Assembly: GCA_963853835.1 (NCBI GenBank)
Contig: OY970826.1
Coordinates: forward strand, 2,526,001 to 2,590,000
Reading direction: 5' to 3'
Source of the DNA: Calendula officinalis
Taxonomy: Eukaryota; Streptophyta; Magnoliopsida; Asterales; Asteraceae
DNA: 64,000 nt
In this document: positions 23,867 to 34,079 of the stretch, in pieces
Layout: each line of letters starts with the position of its first letter
Numbering within the stretch: position 1 is the first letter of the stretch
Translations under genes and position numbers: made by a program
Notes under the pieces: model-generated
Databases searched by the model: none
The model's input: only the letters and a program-made list of their open reading frames with translations
What the model was told of the DNA's origin: nothing

Positions 23867-24979
23867 ATGACAGATAGCGATCCCAATCCGCCGATAACCA
23901 TGCCGAACCCCGAACAAGGAATCATTGGTACTTCTCGGGATACAAATGAAGACAGGGAAGATTATATTATAAGAATGGAAAGTCGATTGGAACATCTTCA
24001 AAATCTGGTTGATAGCATGAGCCAGAACCAAAACAACCAACCACCAAACTTCCCTCCCGTGTTTACTCCATCAATGTCCGTTCCTACCATGCAAATTCCC
24101 ACAACTCCCGCCTTTACCATGACGGTTCCCCTAATGTCAACCACACCCGAACCTAATCCAATAATGTCACAACCACAATACTATTATATTAACCCAAGCC
24201 AAGGTTTACCTCAATACCAATTTACCAATCAACCTTACCCATTCGGCATGAAGCCAAGTTGCACTTTCAAACAATTTTTAGACTGTAAACCCCCTGAATT
24301 TAGTGGAAGCAGGGACCCTAATGTCACTATGAACTGGTTAAGAGAAATGGAGAGAACCTTAGATGCTTGCGGGTGTGATGACCAACACCGGGTGATGTAT
24401 GCCACACGGAAATTAGTAGGTGGTGCTATGAATTGGTGGGATACCTTGATTGAGCATTTACCCAAAGAAGTTAAAAGCAGTATAACATGGGATCAATTTA
24501 GGGAACAAGTGTGTAAACGTTACTGTAATTCATTCGAGATGGATAGAATTCGGTCTGAATTCTTAAATCTGAGAATGACCGAGAGAATGACGGTTGATGA
24601 TTTGATCGAACAATTTAATGAAAAGCTGAGGTTTGTGCAACAATGGGTTCCCGATGAGCCATCGAAAATAAAGCATTCTATTGGTGCTTTGCGACCCGAG
24701 TACCGAACTACTGCAAGGCTTGCTACCACACTATCACAGGCTTTTGATTTGGCTAAAACTGTTGAAGGTGATTTAATTTCTCGTGATTGGGTGACCCAAG
24801 ATAGACCGGGGTATCAAAAGTTTAAGTCCACACAATCGGGTTCTCAACAAAGCAAGAAGGGGAAGGGAAATCAAAGGTTTACAAGTTCGAACCGTAGTAA
24901 GTCGGGTGGGAATTCGGGTCAAAAGACACAGTGGTGTGTTAGATGTAGATCTTCTCATAGTGGGGCTTGTACGGCCTAA
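23867..24979 (+). CDS. Gag of the chromovirus, ends at an in-frame TAA
   Basis: The frame starts at ATG 23867 (MTDSDPNPP) about 200 bp after the LTR. A Pro/Asn/Gln-rich N-terminal part is followed by the retrotransposon Gag domain around 24270-24760 (FSGSRDP, MNWWDTL, FEMDRIRSEFLNLRM) and a basic Ser/Gly-rich linker. It ends after a CX2CX3HX3C sequence (CVRCRSSHSGAC) at TAA 24977-24979. The next open frame (24983 on) is in the same phase and continues with two canonical zinc knuckles, so the TAA splits the nucleocapsid region. Confidence 0.9.
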   Translation: MTDSDPNPPITMPNPEQGIIGTSRDTNEDREDYIIRMESRLEHLQNLVDSMSQNQNNQPPNFPPVFTPSMSVPTMQIPTTPAFTMTVPLMSTTPEPNPIMSQPQYYYINPSQGLPQYQFTNQPYPFGMKPSCTFKQFLDCKPPEFSGSRDPNVTMNWLREMERTLDACGCDDQHRVMYATRKLVGGAMNWWDTLIEHLPKEVKSSITWDQFREQVCKRYCNSFEMDRIRSEFLNLRMTERMTVDDLIEQFNEKLRFVQQWVPDEPSKIKHSIGALRPEYRTTARLATTLSQAFDLAKTVEGDLISRDWVTQDRPGYQKFKSTQSGSQQSKKGKGNQRFTSSNRSKSGGNSGQKTQWCVRCRSSHSGACTA

Positions 24980-24982
24980 ACG

Positions 24983-27900
24983 ATGCGGTGTGTCAGGTGC
25001 GGTCAGTATGGGCACGAGATGAATGATTGTAAATTTCCAAGAAGTGTTTGCTGGAATTGTCATAAAGAAGGTCACAGAGTCGGTGATTGTCCTTCGGATA
25101 GAAGATCGGGTTCGGGTTCTGGGTCGGTTGGGGGATCGGTGGCGTCATCTCCTCAAAAGAGGAAGAACCGTCCTACATCAGAGGGTCGAGCTTTCAAAAT
25201 GACGGTCGAAGAGGCTACCACTACTGACGATGTCGTCACTGGTATGTTCCCGATAAATAACATTAATGATCGTGTGTTGTTTGATTCTGGAGCTAATCGC
25301 TCATTTATTTCTGTGGACTTTCATGCTAAGTTAAAATTGCCTACATCTGTGGTAACTACTCCATTGGAAGTGGAGGTAGCTGATGGTTATGTGGTGCCAG
25401 TCACAACATCTGTGACTGGGGCAAATATTAATATTGATGGGGCGTGTTTTAATATGTTTTTACTCTTAATGCCAATATCTGGTTTTGATGTGGTCCTTGG
25501 GATGGATTGGCTTAGTTTAAATAAAGCATTAATAGATTGTGATAAGAAATTGATTTCATTTCCATTGCCTGACGAGACACACGTAGTGGCCCGTGGGGAT
25601 CGGGTTAATACATCTCTCCCTATTATTTCGTTCATGAAAGCTAGAAAATATCTAGTCAAAGGATGTGAATCGTTTCTTGCTTATGCCATTGATGTCAGAA
25701 AAGAAAAACAGGTTGTTAGAGACATCCGGGTGGTATCGGAATACCCGGAGGTCTTTCCCGATGAGTTGCCTGGGTTACCTCCTATTCGGGAGGTAGAATT
25801 TAAAATCGATTTGGTTCCGGGAGCCAGTCCCGTAGCCAGGGCTCCGTACAGATTAGCACCGTCAGAAATTCGGGAAATGATGACACAGATACAAGAATTA
25901 TTGGATAAGGGTTTTATCAGACCGAGTTCTTCGCCTTGGGGTGCACCAGTTTTGTTTGTAAAAAAGAAAGACGGCACTATGAGAATGTGTATTGATTACC
26001 GCGAGTTGAACAAACGAACATTTAAGAACAAGTATCCGTTGCCGCGTATAGATGATTTGTTTGATCAGTTGCAAGGGGCTTCATACTTTTCAAAGATTGA
26101 TTTAAGGTCGGGTTATCATCAAGTCCGGGTTCATGAGAACGATATCCCAAAAACCGCGTTTCGAACGAGATACGGTCACTACGAATTTCTAGTCATGCCG
26201 TTCGGTTTGACGAATGCTCCCGCTATATTCATGGATCTTATGAACCGGGTATGTCGACCATTTCTCGATAAATTTGTAATTGTTTTTATAGATGATATAC
26301 TAATATATTCCAAAACCGATTTGGATCATGAGAATCACTTAAGGCAAGTTTTAGACACTTTGAAACGGGAACAACTTTATGCTAAGTTCTCGAAGTGTGA
26401 GTTTTGGCTCCGTGAGGTACAGTTTTTGGGGCATGTAATTTGTAAAGAATGGGTGAAAGTGGACCCGTCTAAGATAACCGCGGTGATGAATTGGGGTGCC
26501 CCGAAGACTCCATCCGAAATTAAAAGTTTTCTAGGTTTGGCCGGTTATTATAGAAGATTCATCAAGAATTTCTCAAAGATTGCTAGTCCGTTGACAAAGT
26601 TGACACGAAAAGATGTTCTATATCGGTGGGGTGATGAACAAGAAAAGGCGTTTCAATTGTTAAAACAATTATTGTGTCAAGCTCCAATACTTGCCTTACC
26701 CGAGGGCTCAGATGATTTTATAGTTTATTGTGATGCATCTTATTCGGGTTTGGGATGTGTACTAATGCAAAGAGACCGGGTGATTGCCTATGCCTCTCGT
26801 CAATTGAAAACCCATGAAAAGAATTACCCGACCCATGATTTAGAGCTCGCGGCGGTGATTTTCGCGTTAAAGTTGTGGAGGCATTATCTTTATGGAACCA
26901 AATGTGTTATATGTACCGATCATAAAAGTCTTCAATATGTCTTCACACAAAAAGATTTGAATGTAAGACAACGAAGGTGGTTAGAGCTCATTAAAGACTA
27001 TGATTGTGAAATTCGGTACCACCCGGGGAAAGCTAATGTAGTTGCCGATGCCTTAAGCCGTAAGGGATCATCGGAAGTGATCCAATTCATGCGTATGGAA
27101 ATCGTGTCAGATCTTGTTGATAGGTTAAGAATATGCCAGATAGAAGCTTTGAAAGATGAGAACTTGAAATCGGAAATTATGTTAAAGCGGAAAGATGAGT
27201 TGGTTGATGATTCGCGAAGGTTGAAAACGTTTCGGTCACGAATTTGGGTACCGTTACTTGGGGGATTACGGGAATTAATACTAGTAGAATCACACAAATC
27301 ACGTTTATCTATCCATCCGGGTTGTACAAAGATGTACAATGATTTGAAAGTTTTGTATTGGTGGCCCTCTATGAAGTTAGATATTGCTCGATTTGTTGAA
27401 AAATGCCATGTTTGTGCACAAGTCAAGGCCGAACATCAAAAACCGTACGGGTCGTTAAAACAGTTAGAGATTCCCGAGTGGAAATGGGAAAATATTACAA
27501 TGGATTTCGTCACGAAATTACCTCGTACTCAAAAGAATCACGATATGATTTGGGTAATTGTTGATCGATTGACCAAAAGTGCTCACTTTTTGGCCACAAA
27601 CGAAACTGCATCACTCGATAAATTGGCTAAATTGTATATTGATGAGATTGTTTCTCGACATGGTATCCCATTATCTATTGTATCCGATCGGGATCCACGG
27701 TTTGTTTCTAACTTTTGGAAGAGTTTACAAAGAGAATTAGGTTCTCGGGTGAATTTGAGCACTGCGTATCATCCACAAGCCGACGGTCAGACGGAGAGAA
27801 CTATACAAACTTTAGAAGATATGTTACGGGCTTGTGTGTTAGAATATGGTGGGTCGTGGGATTCTCATTTGCCTTTGATCGAGTTTGCTTATAACAACTC

Positions 27901-28573
27901 GTATCATTCGAGTATTAAAATGCCACCATATGAAATGTTGTATGGTAGACGGTGTAGAACTCCCACATGTTGGCTTGAAGCGGGAGAAAAACAGTTTGCA
28001 GGTCCCGAGATTGTTCAGATAACGGCCGATAAGGTGGCGATTGCACGTGAAAAGTTAAAAGCCGCTCGGGATAGACATAAAATGTATGCGGATCCACGAC
28101 GTCGACCCGTAACTTTTGTTGAGGGTGAACGGGTTTATTTGAAGGTTTCTCCGTGGAAAGGTGTTATCCGTTTCGGGAAACGGGGAAAGTTAGCACCGAG
28201 ATTTATTGGGCCGTTTGTTATTCGTCAAGTGGTGAATGACCAAACCGTTGCACTTGATCTTCCTCCTGAATTGTCGGGTATTCATGACACGTTCAATGTG
28301 TGTTATTTGAGGAAGTGTAATATTGATGAGGAAATCCCGGTGTTATCGATTGTAGATTTAAAGGTGGATTCGAGAAAAAGGTTAGTTGAAGAGCCGGTGG
28401 AAATTTTAGATCGAAAGGTAACAAAGTTGAGAAAGAAACAGATACCGATGGTTTTGGTTAAATGGAAACATAGTTTGGGTGCCGATATGACGTGGGAAAC
28501 CGAATCAGATATGAAGAATCGTTATCCGAATTTATTTGATCAAGGTGAGATTCCGGGGACGGAATCTCTTTAA
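24983..28573 (+). CDS. Pol (zinc knuckles, PR, RT, RNase H, IN, chromodomain)
   Basis: 1196 codons without a stop. In order: two CX2CX4HX4C knuckles (residues 3-16 and 23-36), protease with LFDSGA near residue 100, reverse transcriptase with FIDDILIYSK near residue 435, RNase H starting FIVYCDASYSGLG, and integrase with an HHCC finger. The integrase core keeps its acidic residues: MDFVTKLP, VSDRDPRF, and Glu in GQTERTIQ. A chromodomain forms the last 60 residues (VLVKWKHSLGADMTWETE). All catalytic residues I can locate are intact. ATG 24983 is unlikely to be the natural start: pol is normally made by continuation from gag, here blocked by TAA 24977-24979 unless it is read through. Confidence 0.93.
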   Translation: MRCVRCGQYGHEMNDCKFPRSVCWNCHKEGHRVGDCPSDRRSGSGSGSVGGSVASSPQKRKNRPTSEGRAFKMTVEEATTTDDVVTGMFPINNINDRVLFDSGANRSFISVDFHAKLKLPTSVVTTPLEVEVADGYVVPVTTSVTGANINIDGACFNMFLLLMPISGFDVVLGMDWLSLNKALIDCDKKLISFPLPDETHVVARGDRVNTSLPIISFMKARKYLVKGCESFLAYAIDVRKEKQVVRDIRVVSEYPEVFPDELPGLPPIREVEFKIDLVPGASPVARAPYRLAPSEIREMMTQIQELLDKGFIRPSSSPWGAPVLFVKKKDGTMRMCIDYRELNKRTFKNKYPLPRIDDLFDQLQGASYFSKIDLRSGYHQVRVHENDIPKTAFRTRYGHYEFLVMPFGLTNAPAIFMDLMNRVCRPFLDKFVIVFIDDILIYSKTDLDHENHLRQVLDTLKREQLYAKFSKCEFWLREVQFLGHVICKEWVKVDPSKITAVMNWGAPKTPSEIKSFLGLAGYYRRFIKNFSKIASPLTKLTRKDVLYRWGDEQEKAFQLLKQLLCQAPILALPEGSDDFIVYCDASYSGLGCVLMQRDRVIAYASRQLKTHEKNYPTHDLELAAVIFALKLWRHYLYGTKCVICTDHKSLQYVFTQKDLNVRQRRWLELIKDYDCEIRYHPGKANVVADALSRKGSSEVIQFMRMEIVSDLVDRLRICQIEALKDENLKSEIMLKRKDELVDDSRRLKTFRSRIWVPLLGGLRELILVESHKSRLSIHPGCTKMYNDLKVLYWWPSMKLDIARFVEKCHVCAQVKAEHQKPYGSLKQLEIPEWKWENITMDFVTKLPRTQKNHDMIWVIVDRLTKSAHFLATNETASLDKLAKLYIDEIVSRHGIPLSIVSDRDPRFVSNFWKSLQRELGSRVNLSTAYHPQADGQTERTIQTLEDMLRACVLEYGGSWDSHLPLIEFAYNNSYHSSIKMPPYEMLYGRRCRTPTCWLEAGEKQFAGPEIVQITADKVAIAREKLKAARDRHKMYADPRRRPVTFVEGERVYLKVSPWKGVIRFGKRGKLAPRFIGPFVIRQVVNDQTVALDLPPELSGIHDTFNVCYLRKCNIDEEIPVLSIVDLKVDSRKRLVEEPVEILDRKVTKLRKKQIPMVLVKWKHSLGADMTWETESDMKNRYPNLFDQGEIPGTESL

Positions 28574-28583
28574 GGAGGGGAGA
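28572..28583 (+). other. Polypurine tract of the chromovirus
   Basis: aaggaggggaga, two bases before the 3' LTR and overlapping the pol stop codon. It is the usual primer for plus-strand DNA synthesis. Confidence 0.85.
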
Positions 28584-28585
28584 TT

Positions 28586-30920
28586 TGTAACATCTCGAGA
28601 CCCGACCTATTATATTTTATTACTTTTGGTAAGTAATATCTTATTGTTTAATATTTTATTATTTTATATGATTTTATTTGATTTAATTGAATTAATTGTA
28701 TTTTTAACCATGGGGTTAAAAATTAGTAAAACTGAGATATTTAAATGTTAAAATGATTTTTACATATTTGGGTTCATTTCTGAACCGGGGTTCTGAAAAT
28801 ATCTTCGTTGTTAAAATTGGAGTTAGTTAGGTCTAATTAAATTATCTGCGAACCTAATATCATGTACTGTGTTTAAATGAAAATATCTGTGTTTGGGGGT
28901 GGGGGTACGTGTTATGTGTAGGGGGCAGATGTCATTTGCTCTTTTCTTCCCTCTTGTTCCTTTCCCAGCCACGACACAAACACACACAACACACACTCTT
29001 GGAGTTTTCTTGCAAAATTGAAGAATTGGTGCTAAAATCCTTTGATTTCTGCTGTAATTTCGTGATTAGAAGCAAGATTAAGTAAGTTTCCTTCCTTCTT
29101 TAGCTAGGGTTTCATGTTCTTGATGTAGGGATGAACTAGGGTTCTTGAGCTAGTGGGTTTTCATGAAGTTCTTGTTGAATCTTGATGGAAATTCGAAATT
29201 GATGCATGATTTGGTGTCTATTTGAGTTCTTGCAAGTATTGTATGAATTGTTGTTAGTTATAGCTCATTTGGTGAAGCTTTCATAAAGCTCCATCAATGG
29301 TGGATTTAGGAAGAAGATGGTGTTTTTCCCTAAATTGATGAATTATGTATTTTGATGTTCTTAATGATTGTGTTAGGTTAATTATGTATGTTAAATGATG
29401 ATTGTTAGTTATGAAGAATTTCTAGTTGCTTGTTTTGAAAATGCATTGGTGTTGGTAGTGTTTGGCTAAGAAGGAAATTTAGTCATAACTAGTTAAATTG
29501 TAGATTGTTGACTTTGGTCAAACCTGGGAAGTGACTTTTAGTCTTGTATGGCTTGTAAACTTTAATTATCAATTTCATGTTAGAAATGTATTAGTTGAAT
29601 GAATTGTAAGCTCAAGTGTGTTGGTTTCGTGTCTTGACCCGTTTGGTTGCTTAATTGTGCAATTGACTTAAGTAAAGTCAAAATTGGTAACACTTGCAAT
29701 TGGATGCAAGAAGTATGTTGGTTATGTAATTTTGATGTTGATCATGTAGTCTAACTCATTGGATAATGTTGTGTGAATGCCCGACTCATGGTTCTTGTTT
29801 TGACCCGTTTGGGCCTAAGGTGCAATTTGGCCAATTGGCATAATGAATTGACTTGATGAACTATTAGACTTTAGTATTGGTTATATGTACAATTGCAAGT
29901 AATTGGTTGTAAGATATTGTTGCAAGATTTGACCTTAAGCTTGTATTATTTATTAAACATTTGGTGATTTCGGGTAACTAATTCGGTATTCATTTTGTAC
30001 AGGAAAAGGGAAGGAGCCTCAGTGATATAAGATCATTGAGCTCGGCACGAATAAGGAAGCTAAGGTGAGTGGACTTAACCTTCTTTCTTGTGTGATGTAC
30101 AAAATTAGGGAATGGTAGAGTTTTGAGAAAAGTGCAGGAATTTGGTATCTGAGGGAGTTCGCGTCGCGAACTTGTGGTCGCGATCGCGAACTCGAGTCAG
30201 AGAAATTGGGGTCTGGTCGTGATGTAGTTCCCGAATCGTGAACTCTTAGTTCGCGACGCGAACTCTGAGTTCACGACGCGAACTTCGTCAGGAACAGATT
30301 TCTTGGGTGCAATTCTTTTTACAAGTTTATTCTTGGTCTAGTGGTTAATGGTAGTATGTGCACATGTTTTTAGAGGTTAGCTATGGTGGTTTTCGGCTAC
30401 GCTTCGTTACTCTTGGCGGGGGCGATCGGACTCCTTCGTATTCGTTATGTAAGGAGGGATCACCGTGCCTCTAGTAAAGAAGCCATCGGTTGACTGTTGT
30501 TGGCCGACAACAGTTGAAGGTCCTCGCCCGACCGCCGATCCTCTTTTAACGTCCAATTGCTTGTGGAAGTTTGGACGGGTTTCCCTATTGATTTCTTTCG
30601 ATTTTCTAATTTGTTGTGGTTATGCAAATTGACGTTTATTTCTATTCACTTAGCTTTGTGCTAATCCCTCATTCGTTGACTCTTTTCAGGTTGTGGTTTT
30701 AGCTTGACAAGAGTCGGGTTTTGGAAGTCTGACCGCACTCTGATTTTGTATACCGGGTCGAGCCTGTTTTAGTAACACCTTAAAATGTTTTAAATATTTG
30801 GTTAATATGTAAAGTTTTTATGTTGTGTAATAATTTAGGATTTATAGTTTCTTAAATCGCTTCCGTATGCTTAATTTTAATTTAAAAAAAAAAAAAATGG
30901 CTCTAGATTGTGGTGTTACA
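28586..30920 (+). repeat. 3' LTR of the chromovirus
   Basis: 2335 bp. It matches 21364-23666 and differs mainly by an extra 37 bp of 'gttcgcgacgcgaact' type sequence near 30242-30278. It ends gtgttaca and is followed by the target duplication caacg (30921-30925). Confidence 0.95.
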
Positions 30921-31031
30921 CAACGGAGCGGATGATGGCCCTGGGGTGGCCGAACTTTCTATCATCACTATGGGCGGCGTTGGTGTTGTTTGAGAGGGGG
31001 ATTTCCCCTCCGTCGTCGATTCCTCGACCAT
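30921..31031 (-). pseudogene. N-terminal 37 codons of Tat gag, cut off by insertion
   Basis: From ATG 31031-31029 a minus-strand frame of exactly 37 codons (MVEESTTEGK..., Thr/Pro/Ser-rich) runs to the insertion point at caacg. The phase matches the main gag-pol frame that resumes at 21358. The chromovirus therefore landed inside the Tat gag coding sequence and not upstream of it. Confidence 0.8.
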
Positions 31032-31043
31032 TTTGTTCGGGGT

Positions 31044-31059
31044 CCCACGGATGGCGCCA
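31044..31059 (-). other. Primer binding site of the Tat element
   Basis: On the minus strand TGGCGCCATCCGTGGG follows the LTR after two bases. Its first seven bases match the GGCGCCA 3' end of tRNAs such as plant tRNA-Asp. The remainder does not match perfectly, so the primer tRNA is not fixed. Confidence 0.6.
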
Positions 31060-31061
31060 AA

Positions 31062-31575
31062 TGTTGCTTCCTGTATTCGCACTCTCCGAATGGATAAGCG
31101 TCCTGCAATCAGAGAGCAGATCTACGTCAAGTGACCACCGGGATGAAATCCCGGGCGGACCCTCCGAAGATTAAGTCAGTACGTATATAGACGTGAGGTC
31201 ATGACGAGTATAATAAATGCTATGTGTAATAAATGCGAGGAAGAGATGGAATGTCTGTTCTTACCAGAGTGAAGCCGTATTTATGGACGGACGGGAAAAA
31301 GGCGGGAAGAACGGGTTCTTCCTTCGGTCCGGCGCATCCCGCGATCCATTGGATATTAGGCTCAGACGGATGCCTTTATCCATCGTGTCGGAGGGTGTTC
31401 CTCTGCAGGAGCCGTCTTCGGGCTCCGTTCGCATTTAATGCGTTCCCTGAAATCCGATCGATGCAGTTTATCGTATGTGGGTAATCGTTCTTGTTTTGTC
31501 TCTTTGTTCGAATTGACTCTGACCACGTCAGTTCGCCATATTAGTCCGGTCGCAGGATGCCACTATGACTCATTA
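31062..31575 (-). repeat. 5' LTR of the Tat element
   Basis: 514 bp, matching 12378-12891. On the plus strand it ends gactcatta and is followed by the target duplication cttag. Confidence 0.93.
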
Positions 31576-31580
31576 CTTAG

Positions 31581-31926
31581 CAAAATAGTGATGTTGACAT
31601 ATTGTGAAAGTGTGCATTATTTTTAAGGACACATGATCAATCATACTCAATAGGATGGGATTTTGTATTATACTCATTAGAGTAAGGCTGACACTTCACT
31701 GATTGCAAAATCGATGGTGAAATATGTTGATGAATAACTTAATTTTAGAATAAACATAAAAAAGTAATATGTAAAGCTTTACATCTGAGAACTATGCATT
31801 ATCTATATATAATGAGAAATGTAATAAAATAATAATATAAGTGGTCTTTAGTTTTATTAATTAAAACTTCTAAAGTTTTTTGAATGTACTCTTATTTGTT
31901 TACAACAGTATTTGAAGCATCGTATG
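31581..31926. other. Short intergenic stretch between two retrotransposon remains
   Basis: AT-rich, no gene or RNA recognised. Confidence 0.3.
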
Positions 31927-33112
31927 GGCGTTGTAACACCGCGTTTTTGGAGACCATTTTTATTTTATTTAAAAAGGCAAGTGCGGAAACGATTTAAAAT
32001 TAGTTAAGTTAAGTTACAAATTAACGTCCTGTAATAGTCCCAAAATAACACATAGTCTAATATGGCGTTGAAAACGACATGACTCAATTACAAAATATAT
32101 TTTTCTGAGCTTGGTTAATCATCTCGTCCAAAGCACCATCCAACCTGAAAAGAGTCAACGAGGGAGGGATTAACACAAAGCTAAGTGAATGAATATAATC
32201 TACAATTAATGTTAAGTACAACAAGCAAGCAATCACGTCTGCAAGGGTAGCCACACAATCAACACATCAGAGGATCGGCGATCCTGCCGAAGTCTAAAAT
32301 CATTGTTGGCCTAACAATGATAAACCGATAGCCCTGTACCCAACAGCCCGGTAAACCCCCTTAGGTACAACGCATATACCTAAGGTCCGAATACCGTGAA
32401 CCATTGATACACTACACCCAGTTACCAATCGAACTGACCTCCAATCTCAGCTACCAATCGAACCGAGTCGACACTACCAATCAAGCTAAGCATCAACAGT
32501 TATGTGCACACATTCAAATATAATATTCCACAAGCAATTAGATATATATCAAATAAGCAAGTTATAATAATTCATGCCGAAACACGGTCCAAACATCATC
32601 ACGCCCCGCGAAGACATTCGTGTTCCAGTCCTGAAATAACAGAGCGGCACTAACGGATCAGTATTAACTAACCAACACTAACGGATCAGCACCAACGGAT
32701 CAGCGTTAACTAACCAACATTAACAGATCAGCACTAACGAACCATCACTAACGGGTTTCCCCTACCCTTATCCACACCGATTCAACAAGAGGGTGGGGCC
32801 CCCGCCAACAAAAATTCAGTTTTTATTAATGGCACGAAAAATCCATTTTACAGTTAATTAATTTAAAATAGCAAACGAACTCCATTTTCAAAAACGAATC
32901 TATTTTCGGCATCGTAATTCAAAAGAAAATCTAGAAATATAAAAAATCACATAATCATTTAGACATTTCATAAATCGAATATTTTAATCCCTTGATTAAA
33001 ATATCACAAAAAGATAAAAGACTAACAATTCATTTTGCATTTAGCCAAATAATCATTTAATAGAATTTTAAGGCCAAAACTACTAGGCCGAGGTTCAGGA
33101 TTTTACAGGCGT
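31927..33112 (-). mobile_element. Solo LTR related to the Tekay chromovirus
   Basis: The LTR spans 31932-33107 (1176 bp). It starts TGTAACACC and ends TTTTACA on the plus strand and is flanked by a perfect 5-bp duplication ggcgt (31927-31931, 33108-33112). Inside, the segment around 32140-32190 is the reverse complement of the Tekay LTR piece containing 'cacttagctttgtgctaatc'. The 'ggatcggcgatcctgccg' region (from about 32272) likewise mirrors the Tekay LTR. The solo LTR therefore lies in minus orientation and belongs to a related, diverged family. It arose by recombination between the two LTRs of a full element. Confidence 0.85.
32645..32760. repeat. Minisatellite inside the solo LTR
   Basis: Several imperfect direct copies of 'cactaacggatcag' separated by 'tattaactaaccaa' type spacers. 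Confidence 0.75.
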
Positions 33113-33339
33113 GCACACTTTGGTTAGAGGTAAAACCAAACTGAAAATTTGGGTTTTCGGAAAACCAATTAAAAACCAAATTTTTTGGTTTTTTCTGTTT
33201 CCCGTTTGTTTTCTAGTTTTAGATTGTTGGTTTTTTTAAGCATAAAAATGAAATAGTTGTTTTAATACATTCGTTAATATCTAGTAAATAATAACCCCAT
33301 CACACTATCACATAAAGTGAGATTAAGTAAGTATTTAAA

Positions 33340-33560
33340 TATTGGTGAGGACTCTAAGGGTAATTTTTAACCAATTATTTATAAAAATTTGGATCATTAT
33401 TAGAAATTTTGAATCATTATCAAAAAATGTTTCCTCAAAAAGATCCACAATTTATGATAATGATCTATTTTTTTAAATAACTGATTGAGAATAATTATCT
33501 TCACACTCATCACCAATTTTTAAATTCTTACCGGATCATAACCTTATTACCACTATGAGT
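33340..33560. repeat. Foldback repeat FB4, copy 1
   Basis: It contains ggatcattattag and 'tttatgataatgatc' motifs in opposing directions and ends in a 'caccaatttttaaattctta' arm that pairs loosely with the left side. A related copy lies at 38580-38815. Confidence 0.4.
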
Positions 33561-34079
33561 TCCTACTTTCTTTCCTAAATAAAATCTAGTCCAACTGATA
33601 GTCAAAGACTACATGGACAAACTCAAACCTTCATGGACAAACTCAAACCTTACCCGAGATGCTTTTTTTTTTTTTTAACAAAACATATAATTGTGAAAAT
33701 AAAAGACTACATTTGTGTAAAAACATCAAATAATACATCCGGGCTATCAAAACTGAGCAAAGACTACATTTAAACATTCCAACTTTCAAAAGCCAAAACA
33801 ATATAATGGTATTAGCTCCTACAAACTTAAAATAGATTTTTCCTCTCTTTGCTAATACCGGTTGGAAAATACATATTTTTTCGGATTTTGCTTGTTAATA
33901 GCATAGATTCGGAAAAAAGTGGTGATTGAAACGTTTTATAGAACAAAAAGATTCAATTGAGTTTTTAGAAAATTTTCAATTTTGTTTTGTTTAAATTGTT
34001 AAATCAATTTTTTGGATTTAAAGTTTATTTATTATATCAAGTGTTTAAAGTTTAATTTTAAATAACTTGATGTATTGTT

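Larger units (their letters stand above)
21364..30920 (+). mobile_element. Tekay-type chromovirus (Ty3/gypsy), nested in Tat gag
   Basis: A 9557-bp element with long LTRs (21364-23666 and 28586-30920) beginning TGTAACATC and ending GTGTTACA. The LTRs differ at about a dozen bases plus a 37-bp insertion/deletion and homopolymer changes, by eye. Primer site TGGTATCAGAGC (23670-23681, initiator tRNA-Met) follows the left LTR. A purine tract aaggaggggaga (28572-28583) precedes the right one. Gag, protease, RT, RNase H, integrase and a C-terminal chromodomain follow in one frame, broken only by TAA at 24977-24979. Long LTRs plus a chromodomain fit the Tekay/Del clade. Perfect TSD and near-identical LTRs mark a recent insertion. 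Confidence 0.95.
12373..31580 (-). mobile_element. Ty3/gypsy Tat-lineage LTR retrotransposon (interrupted)
   Basis: The element runs from LTR 12378-12891 to LTR 31062-31575 (514 bp each, roughly ten substitutions by eye). It is flanked by a perfect 5-bp duplication cttag at 12373-12377 and 31576-31580. Sense is the minus strand. Next to the upstream LTR (31062) a tRNA-3'-end-like TGGCGCCATCCGTGGG lies at about 31059-31044 and can serve as primer site. A purine stretch (minus ttgggggact, from about 12892) precedes the other LTR. Gag-pol fills 16304-21358 plus 30921-31031. The Tat assignment rests on a second, archaeal-type RNase H after the first and on a long antisense ORF beyond pol, both known for Tat/Retand/Grande-like elements. 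Without the nested insertion the element is about 9.6 kb. Several inactivating changes are listed under its genes. Confidence 0.92.
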
